DNA of 64,000 nt, taken from Trifolium pratense. Taxonomy: Eukaryota > Streptophyta > Magnoliopsida > Fabales > Fabaceae. The stretch is from contig NC_060062.1 of assembly GCF_020283565.1 (NCBI RefSeq), forward strand, positions 26,224,251 to 26,288,250, given 5' to 3'. Under the pieces are notes generated by a model, which did no database searches, had not been told where the DNA came from, and was given only the letters and a program-made list of their open reading frames with translations. The position numbers were made by a program, and so were the translations under genes. This document shows positions 11,331 through 23,108 of this stretch, piece after piece; the first letter of the stretch is position 1; every line of letters starts with the position of its first letter.

Positions 11331-11392
11331 TGAGAGACTTGTGCACCAATATTCACCATAAACTTTGCCGATTAATAGGTTGTGAATGAGAT

Positions 11393-12070
11393 CAGGGCCG
11401 GTTCCGAGATTTTGGAGGCCCGGGGACAAATAATAAAAATAGATTTTAATAAAAAAATATAATATAAATAGTATTTTTCCGTCAAAAAAAATATATATAA
11501 TATTTTTTTACAAAAAAAATCATTTATTTAAATTATAAATAGTATTTATCAACAATAATTATTTATCGATGTAACTAACATAAAAAAAAAAAAAATCATT
11601 CCACAACGTTGAAATTAAACCAATAAAATGAAGAAATAATTAATAGATAAAAATAACATTTTCACAACAATGTAAATGTTGTTATGGATGAAGCTTTGCC
11701 CTTTCTATGATCAAGAAAAAGAAAAAATCAACAAAAGTTTGGCTTAGAAGCAATTTTTAATTTGTAAGAAGTACCGACAATAGATATTGTAAAAGAGAAA
11801 AAGAGATTAAATTAAAATCAACTACATTTATTATGAATTCATTTCTTAAAATAAAATTAAAAAATTGGTACAGGTGAGTTTTGAACTCACAACCTTAACA
11901 TTAAACCCTTGGACCAACAGACCAACTAACATTTCTTGAAATTTTCTCTCCGAAAGTAATACTTAATTAATGTTTCATATTATGGACTTGGAAAAAAATA
12001 ATTTTGAGGCCCCAATTTTTTGAAGGTCCTGGGCTGTGGGCCTGGTTGCCTTGGCCCAAAACCGGGCCTG
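11393..12070. mobile_element. Non-autonomous hAT element, 678 bp
   Basis: Begins CAGGGCCGGTTCCGAG and ends in AAAACCGGGCCTG (inverted, CAGGCCCGGTTTT). An exact 8-bp duplication AATGAGAT flanks it (11385-11392 and 12071-12078). There is no transposase. On the minus strand at about 11870-11935 there is a tRNA-like block (TTAGTTGGTCTGTTGG, then GTGAGTTCAAAACTC), perhaps a captured SINE. Confidence 0.88.
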
Positions 12071-12239
12071 AATGAGATATGTCATGTTTCATTTTAATTT
12101 TGAAATGAGGGAGTTCACAATCACTTTATATTTTATTGAAAACACACGGTCCAAATGTAATTTAACTAGTTAGGAACTTAATCACAAAACGAAAACAATT
12201 AATATCAAAAAATAAACTCGATCTCATGTCAACTATAAA

Positions 12240-14241
12240 TAAGAGTTAATCTCATTCAAGTAATTCTCCACCATACATTAGTAAATTGGATTCCTTGCTA
12301 ACAACAATATTGATGCAAAAATAGATTTGAAGTACAAAGATAAATAAGCAAAATTCATAAATGATATGATTTGAAACTACAATTTGATGAAGAAACATGA
12401 AAATAATTATCATTAGCAAAAAAATTAAGCTCTTACTCCTGTTTGTCTGTCTTCCAACTTTGAAAATCGACAAAATCTCTTAATTTAAAAAAACAACAAT
12501 GCTTCTGGGAAAGAAATACATTCAATCAAACTAACTTATTACTTAAATGTGACAAATTTTGTGTACAACAATGCTTCTTTGGAATGTTTTATAGGTTTAC
12601 TAACTTATTTACTTTACCTCTGAATTTAAAAAAACAACAATGGTGTTTTATTTACAACTTACAACCATGCTTTTGTCTCTCATTTGTTTTAATGTTCATG
12701 GAGAAGAAATACATTCAATCAAACTAACTTATTACTTATAAAAAAATTTATAGATTGAATGAAATTAAAATTTAGAAATAAAAAATCTTATGAAAACTAC
12801 CGGTATATCAGTTTGGTTTTCTCCTCAATTGAAGTTTACAAATAACAAATAAAACAAATTAAAATTGAAACAAATCAAATCCAAAAAAAAAAATTGATAC
12901 AAATCTAAAAAAACAAAATCTAAAATTTAACAAAAACAAATCAATCATATTGTGGTGGAGAAAACCATCTAAATCCCACTAACAACTCCTAAAAGGTAGG
13001 GATTATTAACTAAAACATAAAAACAAATCCTAATAAATATGTAATTAAATAAAATCCTAATTATCTAGTGTAAGCAAATTTTCCATCTAATAACCACAAC
13101 CAATTGAAGAACAAAAAAACTGAAAGTAAGAACATAAATAGTACTTACAATCAACAGACATAGTGTTGCTATATTTTTCTTTAATCAATTAAAGTTTATA
13201 AAACTTACCCAGTCAAACCCTAATTTGTAAACCTGACAAACAATAAAACATTCCAAAGCAAGAAAAATGATATGATTTGAAACTAAAATTTGATGAAGAA
13301 ACATGAAAATAATTATCATTAGCAAAACAATTAAGCTCTTACCCCTGTTTGTCTGACTTTTTAGAGCAGTAAAGCATCCAACTTTCGAAATCAACAAAAA
13401 TCTCTGCATTTAAAAAAACAACAAAATCATCATGATGAACAATAAAACCCAATGGCAACAAAAAGAGGATTAGAAAGAGGAATGAAAAGAAAATTAGGGA
13501 TTTGGAAAAAAGAACAAAACTGAAATTACCTGTTGGATGGGTCTTGAAACAGGTTGGAGGATTCGATTGAGAAGATTGAGAAGAAAACCTAATTTGCAAA
13601 TATAGACAAAAAAGAAATAAGCCACGTAAAAATCAGATGATGAAATTAAATCCATAAAACAACAGATAGATGGAAAAGCAATTTGAAACCTTTGGAGATT
13701 ATGGCTTGTGCCATCCAAGACGGTTGATTCATGGAGAGAGAAGAAGTTTGAAGGAATCAAGGAGAGAGATGAGTAAGAAAGTGAGTTTAGATATTGAAAA
13801 AGAGTGAGATAAATTGAATTTTGAATTTTGAAATTGATTCTAACAAAGGAGAAAACAACAGTAGTAGCAGCAGCAGCATGAAAGGGACGGGTCAAGCTGC
13901 AAAATTTGAATTTTGAAAGTATTAGTCAAAGCTTGTAGAATAGGATTGCAAAGCAGCTTTTGGTTTTTCACCAAAATGGAATGGTGTGAAGATGGAGAAA
14001 GAAAGCAACAACTTGTGGGCGTCAAAATGGAACGGTTTGTCTGTGACTGAATTGTTTTTTTTGTTTGGCGTCAAAGCTTTTCTTTCTTCAGGATTGGGCT
14101 TTGTTGGGCCAGACTGTGTTGGACTCAAGTATTTTGGCCCAGCAAGCAAGGAGGTGAAAGGGAGGGAAAAGAAATTCAAATTGCTGGCCAAAAAGAAGCA
14201 AATTTTTTCAAATTCTTCCAGCTAGGATTTATGCAGAATGA
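12240..14241 (-). other. Region with duplicated exon-like segments; no recognised protein
   Basis: A roughly 110-bp block at 12361-12480 recurs at 13268-13395. On the minus strand both copies look like a small exon (GATTT..GTCGATT/GTTGATT..AAAG..GACAAACAGG) with an AG before it and GTAAGAG after it. A third exon-like piece lies at about 13529-13588 (CAAATTAG before, GTAATT after), and a possible first exon at 13690-13900. No reading frame joins these into a recognisable protein, so a spliced non-coding RNA or a decayed gene is possible. Also present is a second short direct repeat (GAAATACATTCAATCAAACT, near 12515 and 12708). Confidence 0.3.
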
Positions 14242-15665
14242 ATGTGGGAGTGACATGTGGCTAAAATTGCCATAAAGCTGAGTTCAATTTGTGTAGTTTT
14301 AATGATAGGTCATACATGCAATTATATCTAAGATGGTAAAAAGGGAACATTTGATTATTTTTAAGAATTTTCATCCATTTATTAAATTTTTAAAAGATGA
14401 TAATCCAAAAAAATTAATTAAAAACTACTTGAAATGAGAATTTGTTGAGTAAATTTTCTTGAAAATTACTTGTGCTAAATAACTTTTCAAAAATTACTAT
14501 AATAGCAAAAAACACAAAATAGTTTAAAGTTTTTTTAATAATATTTTTTTTACATTTTGCAATAAAATATTATACAAGGAATCATTTATCTTATTTATTT
14601 CTTTATCTTTTTTTACCCACATGATTTCTTTAAACGTGCACATATTATTCTTTATCTTTTTAATTCGTAACATATTTATCATTTATCTTATTTTTTTCAC
14701 ATAAGTTTTTACCTTCATAAACGTACATGAAACAATCTTTTATCTTATTTACTTGCAACATAATGAAGGGTTTGAATCAAGGGGACATGTACAGAGTTTG
14801 AAATATTTCATTAAACCTTAGATTTATTTTTTAAGTTTGGTAAATTTCGAGTTTAATGGCAGTTGAAGATTTTGATTTCGGAGATTAGAAAAAAAAAACT
14901 GAAGCAAACAATTAAAAGCAAACAAAACAAAAATGTTGACATAATATAAATCTGTTGACTACACCCTATCACGTGACCTTTTACGCTGACTTGACATTTT
15001 TATTTTTGTGACTCATGATTCTTTTAAAGAAAAACAAAATTGATTAGGGATTAAAATCAAAATCATAAAATTAAAAATAGGGACAAAATTTAAAATAAAA
15101 ATTTAAATATTTTTCATCTCTTCAATACCGTCTTCATTATCTATCAACACTATGTTCATCTTCTTTCGATTTGAATTTTCTGCTGTAATTACGTCACACA
15201 GTTACAACTTTCAACCGTCTGATCTGAATAGACGGTTGAGATCGTTTTACTATATGCAAGTAATTTAGACCAACGATTCAAATTTATTACCACGTAGAAC
15301 TGCGTGAATTATTGACAGCAAGAAATCTCCGCAAGCCCCCGCCAAAAAGAGAACACTCCCAATGGGAACCAAAGCTAGAGAGGTCCATCTTATTCATCCT
15401 TCTTAAGCTACAATTTTGTAGCAGTGAATTTGCCATGAATCAAATTTGCCTAGTCTGTTAAGATGTCAGAGAGTTTAATAAATAAAACGACCCATTTTAT
15501 GAAATTCAAATTCTTCAATAAAACAAACATAAAAATAACTCTATCATATAATTTTAATAGTAAAAACTCAATTCAATAGCACACATGTACAATTATAGGG
15601 ATATTCATTTACTACTTTGACAAAGCCTATTGAACTATGTTTTTGCCTTCAATTTCATTGCAGCC
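14242..15665. other. Intergenic, AT-rich
   Basis: No gene seen. Near 15190-15310 there is a CAACCGTCTGATCTGAATAG / CGGTTGAGATCG stretch resembling a dispersed legume repeat motif that also appears around 57180-57240. The start of the 3' flank of the first ARF-like gene is at the right end. Confidence 0.4.
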
Positions 15666-17669
15666 CTAACAACTATCATCTTCCTTGATTTCAGAATTAG
15701 GCAAATCACTTCCAACTTGTATGATAGTACCAAATAGCTTGAAAGAACGAGTAACATTTTTAGTGTCGCAGTTGTTGGGATCGACAAACTTTTCCATTGT
15801 TGAATGTTGAAACTCTATTATTGGAATGGAGGAGTCTCCTTGTATATCACTTAATAAAGCAGCAGGATCTTCAGTAACTTTAAGCTTTTTTGTTGGGGGA
15901 CATTGTAGATGCAATGAAGGTATGTTGGAATAATATTCAATCTGCCATGGACTGACTTGTATTGTATTTTCCGAGACTTTAGCTTCATCCCATTTAACCT
16001 ATTATATTAAAATGAAAATCGTAAGAATCCAATATTTTCCAATCATAATAGAATTGTAATAATACTAATAATGGAAGATTAAAAAATTTAAAAAAAATAA
16101 AAAAGAGGGTGGAGGACATATAAGGACAAAGGTTTCTAATCAAATATCTACATTCAAATAAGAGAAGTGTTATATATAGCGAAAATTGAAATCGCGAGAA
16201 TCAAATAAATATTGTGATTGGTCAGCTTTTATGCTAACTCCACCTTTTTTTCACCAAACACAGTGAGTGGTGTTTTCCATTCAATGAAAAATGTACACCA
16301 AGGCATTCGTGAGTTTCATGAATGATTTTCTTCGCTGTAAATAACACTCCTTTTCTAATAATTCCCGTAAGATATTTCAGGTTTTTCATTATCACCTACA
16401 TTTTCTCCGTTTCTCTCTCCTAACATATTTGCACTAAATTAAATATAAGTTAATGTAAGATTTTTAAATGGAGAGAATCAAAATCTCAACTATGAATATT
16501 TACAACTTTAAAATGTAACTTCATTCTTTGACCTATTTCAACTCCTTAGAGTATAAAGTTTCTAAAATAATGTGTGGTACGATATAATATAACACATATT
16601 CACTTTAATTTAATTGCACCATATTGATGTTTAAGATAAATAACAGCATCTTGTAAAAAAAAGAAGATAAATTAACAGCAATAATAAAATAATATTGTTA
16701 ATTAAACAATAACTTAACGTTATGTGTTGCATATACCTGAAGCATGTGCCATGGACGATCAGAAGGAGCACAAAGATTAGTGATTGTCCCATGCTGCAAA
16801 GATATTGAAGAATCATCATTATTCAAAGAGCGTTTAACTCTCATTCCACAATTCCAATTAATCTTCATTGCATCCTCCACAACATTAGCATCCACTACAA
16901 AATTATCACCATCATCAGCGGTCGGATAGTACACAACTTCAAACGCCTCGTTCTTTTCCGCCAATTTCACCGCCTCTATAACCACTGATTCCTTCTTTTG
17001 CATAACAGCAGGAGTAGCAAACTTTTTGACCCGACGAATTCCAACATAGATCTCTCCAGCCGAATTTTTCATAAAAAGAAGGGAATCACCACCTACAAGT
17101 TTCTTCTTGTCAACGAATTGACTCCAGTTATGAGTGAACATGTGTCTCTTTGGATTCCCACGGTAGACATGGCGAAACTCCCAGACATTACCGTGAACAT
17201 CGGCGATGGAGAGTTCCTGAGTGGGCAATTTGGCTTCCAAATCAAGTGGTGGGAAGATCAATTTGGCGCATTTGCTAGGTACGGAGAATGCACCGCCGTT
17301 ATTAGCATCAGATTGACTAAGAGTCTTGCCAGACGAAACAACATCATCATCACCTCCATCATCATCATCATGAACCTCAAAAGGTTCAACTGTACTACCG
17401 TCAATGACGGGAGTTAAGAGCAGTTTAGTAAAGACTTCATCGGTTTGAGGATCGGCGAGGAGATCAACGGATGAGATGATGCATGGAATGAATGGACGGT
17501 AACTATTGATAAGTGAAAGTGATTCAGTGTTTGGAGTAGGGTTTGCGTGTTCCAAGTGCCCTAGTGGGAAATAGTAAACTTTGGAATGTAGTTTTGGAAT
17601 TTTGACCGTGTCGCCGGCACAACTCTGCCAGATTTTTGGATCTACACGGCTTGGTTGCTCTAGAGCCAT
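15666..17669 (-). CDS. Truncated auxin response factor (B3 + ARF domain), copy 1
   Basis: Two exons, 17669-16737 and 15998-15666, joined in phase 0 across a 738-bp intron (donor CAG|GTATAT, acceptor AATAG|GT), give 421 residues. An N-terminal dimerisation segment (LWQSCAG-like WQSCAGD, KVYYFPLGHLEHA) leads to a B3 DNA-binding domain at about 115-215 (TLSQSDANNGGAFSVP, DVHGNVWEFRH, GDSLLF, VGIRR). An ARF domain follows at about 240-330 (FEVVYYP, INWNCGMRVK, RPWHMLQ|VKWDE, VSPWQIE). ARFs are nuclear transcription factors binding auxin-response elements. The long middle region and C-terminal PB1 domain are absent, so this form lacks the Aux/IAA-binding end. It is closest to the ARF10/16/17 group by motifs. 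I saw no miR160 target site. An acidic run (DDDDGGDDD) precedes the B3 domain, and the usually conserved TTGWS reads THNWS. Confidence 0.85.
15999..16736 (-). other. Intron of ARF-like copy 1
   Basis: Interrupts the ARF domain between HMLQ and VKWDE, at the same place as in copy 2 and in the conserved ARF motif PWRMLQVTWDE. No repeat insertion was recognised inside. Confidence 0.8.
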
Positions 17670-19029
17670 GGTGGGAAGAGTAAAGAAATTGTTATTTGGA
17701 GAGAAAGAGTGAAGCAGAAATAAGGTAGGGTTTTATGTCTTGAAACTTGGATATAAATAGAAGTTGAGTTTGTGAGAGATTTATCTTTTGTTATGTTTTT
17801 TTTTTTTTTTTCTTTATCTTTTGTTATGTTTTTATAATCCGCACATCTCTACTAATTTGTTTTTAAATAAAACAAAAAGTTTGTTTCTTTCTTTCTTTTA
17901 TACCTAAACTAAGTTTGTTTTTTAATAAAACAAAAAGTTTTTTTTTCTTCTTCTTTTAAGCCTATGCATTCGGACAATTCCACTGATTTTTATTTGATAT
18001 TTGAGTTTGTTACTATATTAATGTAGAAACTTTATTTTAAATTAAATAGTTAAAAATTTGTTATATAATATTGTTAAAATATAAATGGAATTATTGTGTT
18101 AATTATTTCTTATAAACTTATTTATTTAAATTTTTATGTGTCAGTCACAAATAATTGTCCCGTGTATATTTTTAATCAAAAAATAAAATTTTTATTATAA
18201 ATATTTAGGATAACTTAGTAAGTTTGATATTAATTAACTTTATTATATTATTATTAATTTTTTTTCTTTCTATTTTTATGTATAGATTGTTATATTTTGT
18301 TCCTATTTATAATGCTTTTTGTTCCTATTTTTAAGCACATCATCTTTTTATATTTTTTTATATATTTATTTTAGTAAAATTACAATGAAGAATATAAAAC
18401 TTACGACGTTTTTAAAAATAATAAGGATAAATTATGAATTTTGATAGTAATTGATTTTTTAAAATTTAACGTTTTTCATCACTAAAGAGTCCAAAAACAA
18501 ATCTCTAAAGAGTCCAAGTCCACAAACAAAAAAACAAACTTCACACTGTCCTCCAACAAATTTAATTTTTTAAAATAAATGAAAAATTAATTTTTCCATC
18601 TAGTGCCGTACGAAACCGACGTGGAAAGCGCACATTCTATATCGGTTAGGACCCTATGTGAAAAGTCTCCAATTTACTACATCACATGCATTTACATCGA
18701 TAACCGGAGCACTTTCTATGAATGTTCTTGTTTGCAAAATTGAAATTCTTATAAGAATTTAAAAAGATGAGTGATATATCAATATTAATTTGTGGACAAA
18801 AATACGACATTCGTCTTCCTCTTCGTTCACAGTACGCAATTCGAAATATGCAAAAAAATATATTAAAAAAAGAAAAAAGTGTATAAATATTGAATATTTG
18901 TTTGATAGATTTGTGTTTTAATAACATTTTTTATTAAAAAACTGAAACACTCATACGAAAAACAAGCATTATTATATTTGGTTTCCAGTAAAAAAAAAGA
19001 AGAGGATTTACATGACCTTTTTGAATTCC
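17670..19029. other. Promoter side of ARF-like copy 1 and spacer
   Basis: An AT-rich block (GGATATAAATAGA, plus strand) about 80 bp upstream of the ATG is matched at the same relative place in copy 2, so part of the promoter was duplicated with the gene. The rest is AT-rich, with a 30-bp-scale duplicated TTGTTTTTTAATAAAACAAA-like motif near 17860-17940. Confidence 0.45.
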
Positions 19030-19670
19030 TTAAACTTGTCTTTTAAATCTCGATGGCGAGGTTCCTACAGGAGGTGTCTTTAGCTCTTCATTATCTCTAC
19101 AAAATGAGCTCGTGCGGGTTAGTTATGGGGAGCTACATGAAGCAACTGATGGGTTTTCATCATCCAAATTGGTAGGATCAGGAAGCTTTGGTTCTGTTTA
19201 CAAAGGATCTCTTATTGCTGTAAAGGTGTTGAATCTTGAAGCACGTGGAGCATTAAAGAGTTTCATGGCTGAACTGAATGTAAAGCTCTAGGAAAGATGA
19301 AGCATCAGAATCTTGTCAAGATCATAACTTGTTGTTCAAGTGTTGATTATAATGGTGAAGATTTCAAGGCTATTGTTTTTGAGTTCATGCCGAATGGGAG
19401 TCTAGAAAAGATGTTGCACGATAATGAAGGCTTGGAAATCATAATCTTAACCTCGATCGCACAAAGTAGACATTGCTCTTGATATAGCTCATGCATTGGA
19501 TTATCTTCACAATGATGCAGAGCAAGTTGTAGTTCACTGTGATATTAAGCCGAGTAATGTTCTTCTCGACGATGACATTGTAGCCCACTTGGAAGACTTT
19601 GTCTTAGCTAGGCCCATTCTTGTAGCCACAGGGCATTCAAGTAAAATTCTTTCTATGCCTTACTTGTTTT
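19030..19670 (+). pseudogene. LRR receptor-like kinase fragment (EFR/Xa21-type), broken
   Basis: Conceptual pieces match an LRR-XII receptor kinase: [12 protein letters not shown] (end of the LRR region, 19045-19080), then [38 protein letters not shown] (juxtamembrane and glycine loop), [71 protein letters not shown], and a degraded DFG motif reading DFV. The transmembrane segment is missing between the first two pieces. There is a frameshift with a stop after MAELN (near 19280), another near 19460, and the kinase C-lobe is gone. It cannot encode a receptor. Such genes normally act in surface immunity and sit in clusters. Confidence 0.88.
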
Positions 19671-20358
19671 ATTTTTCATAATGTTTCAGTATATCACTAA
19701 CAAAACAAGAGCTCACTCACACCCCCAAACTAATTACTATATCTTTTGTTTGTTTAATTATATCTCTAGTTAATGTTATGGACACAACTCCTAAATCATT
19801 ATTATATTTTTTTAAATTGGGACGGAATTTGCGACGATTTTCACTCAGAAATATTTCTTTATGCCAAGGTATTAAAAACACCCTTGTTTTTGATACATAT
19901 ATGCGAGTACTAAACTATCAGTTGCCTTGTTTTTGTCTTAGTTTGAGCTGAGTAAGCAAAAGGAATATATAAACTTGTTGAAAAGTTGAATTTTGGAAAT
20001 GGTTGAATGTCGAATATTATGTTTTTAAAATGTATGCGTCCTTGACATACCTTTAAAATGTATTAAGCCTTTATTTCCTTTCCTTTATACTTAAATAGTT
20101 TATTAGTTACTTGGGTTGGGCACATCACAAAAAAAGAGAGAAAACAAATATATCTTATATCACTGCGTTTTAGTTTTTTTATGAGCATCTTGACTAATTT
20201 ACTATGTACATATGTTACAAAAATACATCACATGCAAGTAATTGTAAATTTAAGAGCCACAAATTGTCATCACATGCTTAGTGAGAAAAATAGATATATG
20301 CTATCAAAATTGTCTAGTCAATTAAGATTTAAGAGAGTTTTGATTAAAAAAAAGACAA
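19671..20358. other. Intergenic spacer
   Basis: AT-rich DNA between the receptor-kinase fragment and ARF-like copy 2. No gene or repeat recognised. Confidence 0.5.
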
Positions 20359-21845
20359 CTAGCTAGTTATCTTCATAGTTTTGTTAATGGCTTCAATTTC
20401 ATTGCAGCCCTTACAACCATCTTCGTTGATACCAGAATCAGGTAAATTGTTACCGGCGGATAATTTTATGATCCTACCAAATAGCTTAATCGAACTGGGA
20501 CTAACTTTACTGGCCTTGCAGTTGTGTGTACTGGCGGACTCGCGCTCTGTCCTCCTTGATAAGGCAAACCCCGGATCAACTCTAAGCCTTTTTATTTGGG
20601 GAAAATGTAGATGCAATTCAGCTATGTCGAAAATAGGTTCAACCATCCAAGGATTGACTCGCTTTGTATTTTCTGAGACTTTAGGTTCATCCCAATTAAC
20701 CTATATGATATTGAGATAAAAAATTGTTAGAATCCAACATTAAAATGTAATCTACCTATATAGTAAACATATGTAAAGTGTTAACAAATCATGTATGAAG
20801 TTATTGGACCTATTTAAAGTATAAAGTTTCTAAAGTCATTGAAGTTTGTTTTCATGAACTATCAACTATGCATCGTCTAATTATGGAAAAATCATGTTGG
20901 AAAAACGATGTGGGACTTTAACAAATATGTGTATACCTGAAGCAAGTGCCATGGATGATTAGAAGGAGCAGAGAGATTAGATATTGTTCCCTTTGAAGAA
21001 TCGTTATTCAAAGGAAACTTAACTCTCATTCCACAGTTCCAATTAATCTTCATTGCATCCTCCACAACATTAGCATCCACTACAAAATTATCACCACCGG
21101 CAGTCGGATAGTAAACAACTTCAAACGCCTTGTTCTTATCCGCCAATTCTGCTGCCTCCATAACCGCTTTCTCTGTAATTCTCCGACTTCTTGAGATATC
21201 AAACTTCCTACGAATTCCGATAAAGATCCTTCCGGCTGAATTTTTCAAGAAAATTAAAGAGTCACCAACGACGAGTTTCTTTTTGTCCACAAACTTACTC
21301 CAGCCGGAGGTGATCAGGTGTCGCTGGGGAGTCCCGGTGTATATATGACGAAACTTCCACACTTCACCGTGAACATCGGTAAAGGAAAGCTCTTGAAACG
21401 GTGCCGGTTTGGCTTTTAAATCAAGGGGAGGGAATATCTTGATAGCGCAGCCACTTGGTACCGAGAATGCACCGCCGTTATTAGCATCAGATCGGGTGAG
21501 AGTCTTGAAAGACGAAACAACCTCAACGTTGTTTTCTTGATCTTCATAGGGAACGTCAGGAGGTTCAATTGTGCCGTCAGCTACGGGAGTAAGGAGTAAT
21601 TTGGCGAAGACCTCATCGGTGTGTGGATCAGCGAGGAGATCAATGGCGGAGATGATACAAGGAATGAATGGACGATAACCATTGATAAGGGAAAGTGACT
21701 GAGTGCTTGGAGAAGGATTGGAATGTTCTAAGTGACCTTGTGGGAAGTAGTAAACTTTTGAATGTAATTTTGGTATTTTGATGGAGTCGCCGGCGCAACT
21801 CTGCCAGAGTTTTGGATCTACACGGCAAGGTTGCTGTTGAGACAT
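20359..21845 (-). CDS. Truncated auxin response factor (B3 + ARF domain), copy 2
   Basis: Exons 21845-20937 and 20700-20359, phase 0, 236-bp intron (donor CAG|GTATAC, acceptor ATAG|GT), 416 residues. The layout is as in copy 1: WQSCAGD and KVYYFPQGHLEHS; B3 domain at about 113-210 (TLTRSDANNGGAFSVP, DVHGEVWKFRH, TSGWSKFVDKKKLVVGD, IGIRR); ARF domain at about 230-320 (FEVVYYPTAGGDN, INWNCGMRVK, HPWHLLQ|VNWDE, VNPWMVE). It ends in a short unique tail with no PB1 domain. Within the B3 domain the conserved YRGTPRRH segment reads YTGTPQRH, so two usually basic positions are lost. That could change DNA binding (inference). It is clearly a tandem duplicate of the gene at 15666-17669, same strand, 2.7 kb away. 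Both frames are intact, which argues that at least one is kept. Confidence 0.86.
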
Positions 21846-22287
21846 ATTAGGGATAATTAGGGTTTTTTGTGAGAAAAGGAACAGGGATGATTAGGTATTT
21901 GAAAGAGATCAACAAGCGGGGGAATAAGGTATGATTTTAAATTTTCATACTAGATATAAATATAAATAGAATGTAAGGGGATCTAAGTGATAAGTATCAC
22001 ATTTATCTCGGAAGTTTGTTTTTAAGTAGATAAGTCAAAACAAATTAAAAGGGAAAGATATGTATCTTGTAAAAAAAAATTGTACATATGTAATATATAT
22101 TCTTGCCTCTTTTACTCAAAAATCGTACATATATGTAATATATATACTTCAATTTTGTTGGATATGTCTTGGATATTCAATCATTTTTTTTTTGTTTGGT
22201 AAATTTTTTGTTTTTCTTTGCCAAAATAAGTCGGTCTTTAAGTTAAATTATTTTTTATATAAATTAAATTTTGAAAGCTTTAATGCA
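21846..22287. other. Promoter side of ARF-like copy 2 and spacer
   Basis: The block AGATATAAATATAAATAGA (near 21953) corresponds to the one upstream of copy 1. Two short copies of a CGTACATATGTAATATATAT-like motif lie at 22080-22150. Confidence 0.4.
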
Positions 22288-22620
22288 CTTTTGATCCTCC
22301 TGTTTTGAAAAATATGAAATTTGATCCTCTATTTTAAAAACCAACTTTTTATTCTCTATTTTGAAAAACTTGAACTTTTGATCCCCTATTTTAAAAGTCA
22401 ACTTTTTGATCACGCTATTTTGAAAAACATGAAATTTTGATTCCCCTATTTTGAAAAATATGAACTTTGGTCCCCCTATTTTAAAAGCCAACTTTTTTAT
22501 CCCCTATTTTGAAAAACCTGAACTTTTGATCCTCTATTTTAAAAGCCAACTTTTTGATCACCATATTTTGAAAAACTTGAACTTTTGATCCCGTATTTTA
22601 GATTTTTCTGAATTTTAGTC
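22288..22620. repeat. Tandem minisatellite of alternating ~28-30 bp units
   Basis: Alternating units of the form TTTTGATCCCCTATTTTGAA + AAACTTGAAC and TTTTGATCCTCTATTTTAAA + AGCCAAC, about ten in total, imperfect. The flanking text (CCCTGAACTCAATTTGGTCA, then GTGACGTGGCAG) is a dispersed legume repeat style. The repetitive open frame on the minus strand is a by-product. Confidence 0.75.
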
Positions 22621-23100
22621 CCTGAACTCAATTTGGTCAAATTTTTGCAGAAGTATCAAGCTCATTAGTGACGTGGCAGTGTCCATGTTGACAAAACGTT
22701 CCCATGTCTTTAATTTTTTTACATCAAATATTTGAAAAGTATTAAACAATAAAATAATTAAATAATTAATAATAATTTAAAAAATTTAACCTCTATGCAT
22801 ATATATAATTAAAAATCCTTAAAAAAAATATATATAATTAAAAATCAGTAAATTATCCAAAAAAAATTAACGATTGAGAACAAAGTCAATGAACGATTGA
22901 GAGGAAGCGAACAAAGACGAAGGGTGTTAAAACGAGCGTGATGATTTGTATTTCTGATTTCTTAGGGTTCGTGATTTAGGAACCAGCGTTTGCTTTTCTG
23001 ACTTCTTTGAGTAATTTACTGATTTTTAGATATATAATAATGTTAAGAGGTTTATTTTTGTTATTATTATATAATGTAAAGAGTGGATTCTATGGTGAGG
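22621..23100. other. Intergenic spacer
   Basis: Tail of the repeat above, then AT-rich spacer with a short duplicated GAACAAAGACGAA/GAACAAAGTCAA motif. No gene seen. Confidence 0.4.
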
Positions 23101-23108
23101 GCTCTATC

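Noticed and set aside
13494..13895. 133-codon minus-strand frame
   Set aside because: Low-complexity, Ser/Phe-rich, crosses apparent splice sites and matches nothing known.
16998..17417. 139-codon plus-strand frame
   Set aside because: Antisense to the B3 domain of ARF-like copy 1, which explains its length.
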